Of a stretch of DNA of 9,334 nt, positions 5,960 through 9,334 are shown one piece after another. The DNA lies in assembly GCA_005779525.1 (NCBI GenBank), contig SXIZ01000112.1, positions 1 through 9,334 on the forward strand, written 5' to 3'. The first letter of the stretch is position 1. Each line of letters begins with the position of its first letter. This DNA is from Methylococcaceae bacterium. GTDB lineage: Bacteria > Pseudomonadota > Gammaproteobacteria > Methylococcales > Methylomonadaceae. The notes beneath the pieces are model-generated. The model made no database searches and was not told where the DNA came from. It worked only from the letters and a program-made list of their open reading frames with translations. Both the position numbers and the translations under genes were made by a program.

Positions 5960-7477
5960 ATGTTATCTAAAAAACCAGCTTACAGCTTGCGCACCATGTT
6001 AATGCTCACTTATTTAATGATCGCATTCATGATAATACTCGGGGGTGGCATTTGTATTGCTGGATTAAAATATGCTCTGGACAATTATAAGATTGAGGTT
6101 CGCACAATTCAGGAGAGCGCTTCAAATGTCATGCACGTTCAAAGTGAATTTAAAGTACAGGTCCAAGAATGGAAAAATGTACTGTTACGCGGCAAAAACC
6201 CACAAAAATTAGAAAAGTACTGGAAAGGATTTCAAGAGAAGGAAGCTGACACGCAAAAAGATGCGCAAAAATTAGTAGCGCAACTGCCAAAAGGTTCTGC
6301 ACGCGATAAGATTATCACTTTCTTAGAAGCGCATAGCAAAATGGCGCAACAGTATCGGAAAGGCTTGGAGGCATTTACTCAATCCGGGGCAGATGCGACA
6401 GTCGGTGATAATGCTGTCACCGGAATCGATCGAGAACCTACGGCCTTACTGGATGAAGCCGAAAAATTAATTCAAGCCGACGTCAAACGTGTGAGTGAAA
6501 ATGCAGACCAAGCGGCACAACAGGGTTTTTATTACGGAATTGTCGCGTTGACATGCACACTGATTACCGGAGCAGTCTGTTCCTTCTGGCTTTCAAAATC
6601 CCTATTGCAGCAACTTGGTGGTGAACCCACTTATGCCCTGGATCGAGTCGCTAAATTAGCCAACGGCGAGCTCGATGTTGAGATTCAGTTACGGCAAGAG
6701 GATCATACTAGCCTATTGTATGCTTTGAAAAATATGCGTGATCAATTAAGTGGAGTCATTACTTTAGTGCGTCAAAATGCCGATGAACTCGCAGACGCCG
6801 CCAAAGAAATAAGCGCTACCTCAAACATGCTCAGTCAATCCTCCGTAGAGCAAGCGTCAGAAGTGGAAGATACCACTACCTCAGTTAAACAATTGAACAC
6901 CTCAATGTCTTTAAATGTTGAAAATGCTAGAAGCACTAGCAAAATCGCGACTATTGCCGCGCAAGATGCTAACGCCAGCGGCGAATCAGTTAAATTGACC
7001 GTCAATGCTATGCAAGAAATTGTCAGTAAAATTAGATTAATTGAAGATATTGCGTATAAAACTAATCTACTTTCGCTGAATGCCGCCATTGAGGCAGCGC
7101 GCGCGGGAGAGCATGGTAAAGGCTTTAGCGTGGTCGCAGCAGAAGTGCGTAAACTCGCTGAAAATAGTCGAGCTACGGCAAAAGAAATCAATGATCTTGC
7201 GCACAATAGTGTCAATATTGCGGAAGAAACTGGCAAATTGTTACTTGCCCTCGTTCCCCATATCCGACAAACCTCCGAGTTAGTTGCCCAAATTGCCGAG
7301 TCTTCTGAAAAACAAGCACACGAGTTTTCACAAATAGACCATGCTATGGGGGAACTCGACCATATCACCCAGCAAAACGCCTCGTCTTCAGAACAATTAG
7401 CCTCCACTGCAGAAGAAGTTAAAAATAAGGCTAATCAATTACAACATGCGGTATCGTTTTTTCGCATTGGCCGCTAA
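5960..7477 (+). CDS. Methyl-accepting chemotaxis protein with periplasmic helical sensor
   Basis: A 505-residue chemoreceptor. Membrane segments lie at about 13-36 and 189-211. The roughly 150-residue periplasmic domain is predicted mostly helical, with a VQEWKNVLLRG string after the first helix and TGIDREPTALLDEA near its end; both are familiar from proteobacterial receptors with helical-bundle sensors, whose ligands are mostly unknown. HAMP (about 212-265) carries GGEP at 220-223. The signalling domain has the conserved tip IAYKTNLLSLNAA followed by EAARAGEHGKGF, with the usual arginine at R381. It ends at VSFFRIGR without a CheR/CheB-tethering pentapeptide. GGAGGTG lies five bases before the ATG, a strong site. 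HAMP and signalling parts are closely similar to the upstream receptor while the sensors are not, suggesting duplication with sensor replacement. The two genes may share a transcript; no promoter is obvious in the 106-base gap. Confidence 0.94.
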   Translation: MLSKKPAYSLRTMLMLTYLMIAFMIILGGGICIAGLKYALDNYKIEVRTIQESASNVMHVQSEFKVQVQEWKNVLLRGKNPQKLEKYWKGFQEKEADTQKDAQKLVAQLPKGSARDKIITFLEAHSKMAQQYRKGLEAFTQSGADATVGDNAVTGIDREPTALLDEAEKLIQADVKRVSENADQAAQQGFYYGIVALTCTLITGAVCSFWLSKSLLQQLGGEPTYALDRVAKLANGELDVEIQLRQEDHTSLLYALKNMRDQLSGVITLVRQNADELADAAKEISATSNMLSQSSVEQASEVEDTTTSVKQLNTSMSLNVENARSTSKIATIAAQDANASGESVKLTVNAMQEIVSKIRLIEDIAYKTNLLSLNAAIEAARAGEHGKGFSVVAAEVRKLAENSRATAKEINDLAHNSVNIAEETGKLLLALVPHIRQTSELVAQIAESSEKQAHEFSQIDHAMGELDHITQQNASSSEQLASTAEEVKNKANQLQHAVSFFRIGR

Positions 7478-7486
7478 GAGGGGTAC

Positions 7487-7518
7487 TTTTTTCCTGCTTT
7501 AAAGCTTATTGGAAAAAG
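7487..7518. terminator. Weak AT-rich hairpin between convergent genes
   Basis: TTTTTTCC (7487-7494) can pair with GGAAAAAG (7511-7518), giving an eight-pair stem with one G-U pair. The loop contains the palindrome GCTTTAAAGC (7496-7505). It begins ten bases after the second receptor's stop, in the convergent gap, where a terminator is expected. It has few G-C pairs and no T tract after the second arm on either strand, so it is only a candidate. Confidence 0.2.
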
Positions 7519-7601
7519 TTCTTCACTGATGCATACGTGTAATCCGTAGCTGCTGTCAGAAAACTTAAAGCTCTCTTAATATTAAAGCATTGGATTAAGT
7601 A

Positions 7602-8597
7602 TCAACTGGGGATTAACACGATCTTACCACTGACATGCCCGGTTTCAATCAATTGATGGGCGGTAATGGCTTGCTCTAAAGGCAGGGTTTTAGCTAAATG
7701 GATAATTAACTCGCCTTGATCTATCCATTTGGCGCACTGTTGTAAGATAGGAATTTGCTTATCCCGCGCAGCATCAAGATTGCGTAACATTGGGGTAAGC
7801 ATTAATTCAAACCCAATGAGTAGATTGCGTAACCGCGCTTCTTTAAACTCTTGTACACCTGGGTCTAATAAAGTGATCAAACGGCCAAAGTGTTTGGTCG
7901 CGGCAATACTCTGTTTAAACACTTCAGCCCCCACGGTATCTAAGACCAAATCCACGCCTTGACCTTGGGTCACGGTGTTTACAACACTTACAAAATCTTG
8001 GCGCGGATAATTAATGATTACATCTGCGCCCAAGGCATGTACAAAGTCCGCTTTCAACTGATCGCTCACGGTGGTTATGACTTTTGCACCCTGTAGTTTG
8101 GCAAGTTGAATGGCCACATGCCCGACCCCGCCAGCCCCGGCATGGATTAAAACCGTTTGTCCGGCTTGCAAGCTGCCGCGATCAAACAATGCCTCCCAAG
8201 CCGTAATCAGTACCAACGGTCCGGCTGCGGCGGTTGCATAGTCACTACTCTCAGGCATCAATGCCAACCAGCGCTGATCAATGACACTATATTGTGCATA
8301 GCATCCGGGGTCCTGCCCTAAGCCACCATTAAAAAACCAAACGCGATCCCCAACGCTAAATTTATCTACGGCTGCGCCAATTTCCACAACCTCACCCGCG
8401 CCATCACAGCCAAGTATCGCTGGCAGCGGCTGATTGCCTAATAAGCCATTGCGGCGGATTTTAGTATCAATAGGATTAACCCCGGCAGCATACAACCTGA
8501 CTTTAACGTCGCTGGGCTTGTTAATTGCTGGTTCCGGGAGCTCAGTCAGTTGCAGCACCTTGGGCGAGCCAATAGCAGTCATGATTACAGCTTGCAT
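7602..8597 (-). CDS. Zinc-free MDR-family NAD(P)H dehydrogenase, quinone-oxidoreductase-like
   Basis: A complete 331-residue medium-chain dehydrogenase/reductase, the usual length for quinone oxidoreductases. The N-terminal GroES-like part contains AAGVNPID (37-44) and LGCDGAGEVVEIG (62-74). The GHE zinc signature of alcohol dehydrogenases is replaced by GCDGAG, and no structural-zinc cysteine cluster is present, so it should be zinc-independent. The Rossmann domain carries AGAGGVG (153-159) before HVAIQLAK, the nucleotide-binding loop. Family members reduce quinones, enones or aldehydes with NADPH; the substrate here is unknown. GGAG seven bases before the ATG supports the start. The next minus-strand gene ends 207 bases upstream, so this gene probably has its own promoter. 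The best pair I see (TTACTG at 8686-8691, TAATAA at 8662-8667) is weak. A small palindrome TGTGCACA (8644-8651) lies in the same gap. No link to the chemotaxis genes is evident. Confidence 0.9.
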   Translation of the reverse strand: MQAVIMTAIGSPKVLQLTELPEPAINKPSDVKVRLYAAGVNPIDTKIRRNGLLGNQPLPAILGCDGAGEVVEIGAAVDKFSVGDRVWFFNGGLGQDPGCYAQYSVIDQRWLALMPESSDYATAAAGPLVLITAWEALFDRGSLQAGQTVLIHAGAGGVGHVAIQLAKLQGAKVITTVSDQLKADFVHALGADVIINYPRQDFVSVVNTVTQGQGVDLVLDTVGAEVFKQSIAATKHFGRLITLLDPGVQEFKEARLRNLLIGFELMLTPMLRNLDAARDKQIPILQQCAKWIDQGELIIHLAKTLPLEQAITAHQLIETGHVSGKIVLIPS

Positions 8598-8804
8598 ACA
8601 TATTCTCCGATTCGGTTAAGCCGGGATATCAAAAATTCTCGATTGTGCACAGGCGTATTGCTTATTAAGCCAGAAACACTAGCAACAGTAAAATCCTGAT
8701 GCATTGTAAACATGTGCAAGGCAAATCCATAAGGCTTTGAATTTCAGAGTAACGCCTAAATTTGTCTGCCTATCGGTGTAACACGTTAATGGCGCTATCG
8801 CTAA

Positions 8805-9334
8805 TCAAACCCACCATTGCTGTAGAAAATCGTGATAACTATCTTGTTTTAATAGGTTCAGTTCGCCCGCATGCATTTGATACACCGTCGGTAAAGCATA
8901 GCCATTAAAACGGCTGGCTTTAATCAGCGAATAGGCCCCCACATGCTTAAAGATAATTTTATCGCCGATGTTCAGTTCATGCTCAAGCTGATATTCCCCA
9001 AATACATCCCCTGCCAGACAGGTTGATCCGACTAAGGTGACAGCATGCCCTGAGTGTTCCAGCATCCCGATCACCTCCGGTTTAATTTGGTATTCAAAGA
9101 CTTCAGGCAAATGATTGACCGACGTGTCCAACACCGCAATCCGCTGACTGTCGCTGAGATAGGTATCAATTACCGTACTGACTAAGTAACCCGCTTTACC
9201 CACTAACGCGTTGCCAGGCTCGATATACACCTCGACGCCATAGTCATGGGTTAAGCGCTGTACCAATTCAATAAACGGTAGGTTATCCGTGATTTCGCTA
9301 TACAAAGACCCCCCCCCCAAGTTTATCCACTGCA
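8805..9334 (-). CDS. nspC: PLP-dependent fold-III decarboxylase, probably carboxynorspermidine decarboxylase, C-terminal part
   Basis: The frame is open to the window edge, so the start lies beyond it; at least 176 codons are present, against about 365-400 in the family. The visible part begins QWINLGGGSLYSE, where LGGG is the PLP phosphate-binding glycine loop. It continues with EPGNALVGKAGYL (the EPG loop), DTSVNHLPEVFEY, STCLAGDVFGEY (with the catalytic Cys and Asp of these decarboxylases) and SLIKASRFNG near the C-terminus. The H-x-P string and CLAGD favour carboxynorspermidine/carboxyspermidine decarboxylase, which makes norspermidine or spermidine, over diaminopimelate decarboxylase. 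Another fold-III decarboxylase remains possible, as the motif is EPGNA where EPGEA is more usual. A TTG at 9318-9320 is not the start: it encodes the Leu of LGGG. The partner dehydrogenase gene, if present, would be outside the window. Confidence 0.75.
   Translation of the reverse strand, partial: QWINLGGGSLYSEITDNLPFIELVQRLTHDYGVEVYIEPGNALVGKAGYLVSTVIDTYLSDSQRIAVLDTSVNHLPEVFEYQIKPEVIGMLEHSGHAVTLVGSTCLAGDVFGEYQLEHELNIGDKIIFKHVGAYSLIKASRFNGYALPTVYQMHAGELNLLKQDSYHDFLQQWWV
9309..9318 (-). repeat. Ten-base G homopolymer in the decarboxylase gene
   Basis: The plus strand has ten consecutive C. On the coding strand these are the last base of TTG and three GGG codons, giving the LGGG glycine loop. 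The length as given keeps the frame. A gain or loss of one base would break the gene just before its conserved second half. Confidence 0.9.

Noticed and set aside
6835..7407. 190-codon open frame on the minus strand inside the second receptor
   Set aside because: It is antisense to the conserved signalling domain, has no recognisable motif and is best explained as a shadow.
8805..9320. Complete 171-residue gene starting at TTG 9320
   Set aside because: The TTG encodes the Leu of the LGGG loop, the frame stays open to the window edge, and the family requires a further N-terminal barrel portion.

Overview
The window looks like chromosomal DNA of a moderately AT-rich, flagellated, chemotactic gammaproteobacterium. 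Three things point this way. There is a fliK-type hook-length gene behind a near-consensus sigma-54 promoter. There are two transmembrane chemoreceptors whose HAMP segments carry a proteobacterial GGEP motif. A carboxynorspermidine-decarboxylase-like gene is present. The genus cannot be fixed from this sequence alone.

Layout. Positions 1-886 hold no convincing gene and may be decayed sequence. A possible terminator (887-919, minus) closes the fliK transcription unit. fliK (1037-3262, minus) stands alone, away from any fliE-J or fliL-R neighbour, and carries two kinds of in-frame tandem repeat in its linker. A sigma-54 promoter motif (3304-3319) lies just upstream of the corrected start. The gap between fliK and the divergent receptor genes (3320-3939) contains the most puzzling part of the window: a GC-richer block with nested and competing inverted repeats (about 3569-3727) that ends in a T tract. 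A 48-codon open frame overlaps it on the opposite strand.

Two tandem plus-strand chemoreceptor genes follow (3940-5853 and 5960-7477). Their HAMP and signalling modules are clearly paralogous, but their sensor domains differ. The first has a periplasmic CxxCH (c-type haem-like) sensor and a C-terminal CZB zinc-binding domain. The second has a periplasmic domain that looks like a helical bundle. Both should feed the CheA/CheW array, so together with fliK the centre of the window is a motility and chemotaxis locus.

Convergent with the receptors are two metabolic genes on the minus strand: a complete zinc-free MDR (quinone-oxidoreductase-like) dehydrogenase (7602-8597), and the C-terminal part of a PLP-dependent fold-III decarboxylase, probably carboxynorspermidine decarboxylase (8805 to the window edge). 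A run of ten G/C encodes the decarboxylase's PLP-binding glycine loop.

No tRNA, rRNA, CRISPR array or intact insertion sequence was seen. The candidates for something undescribed are the structured element at about 3565-3727 and the unusual domain combination of the first receptor.
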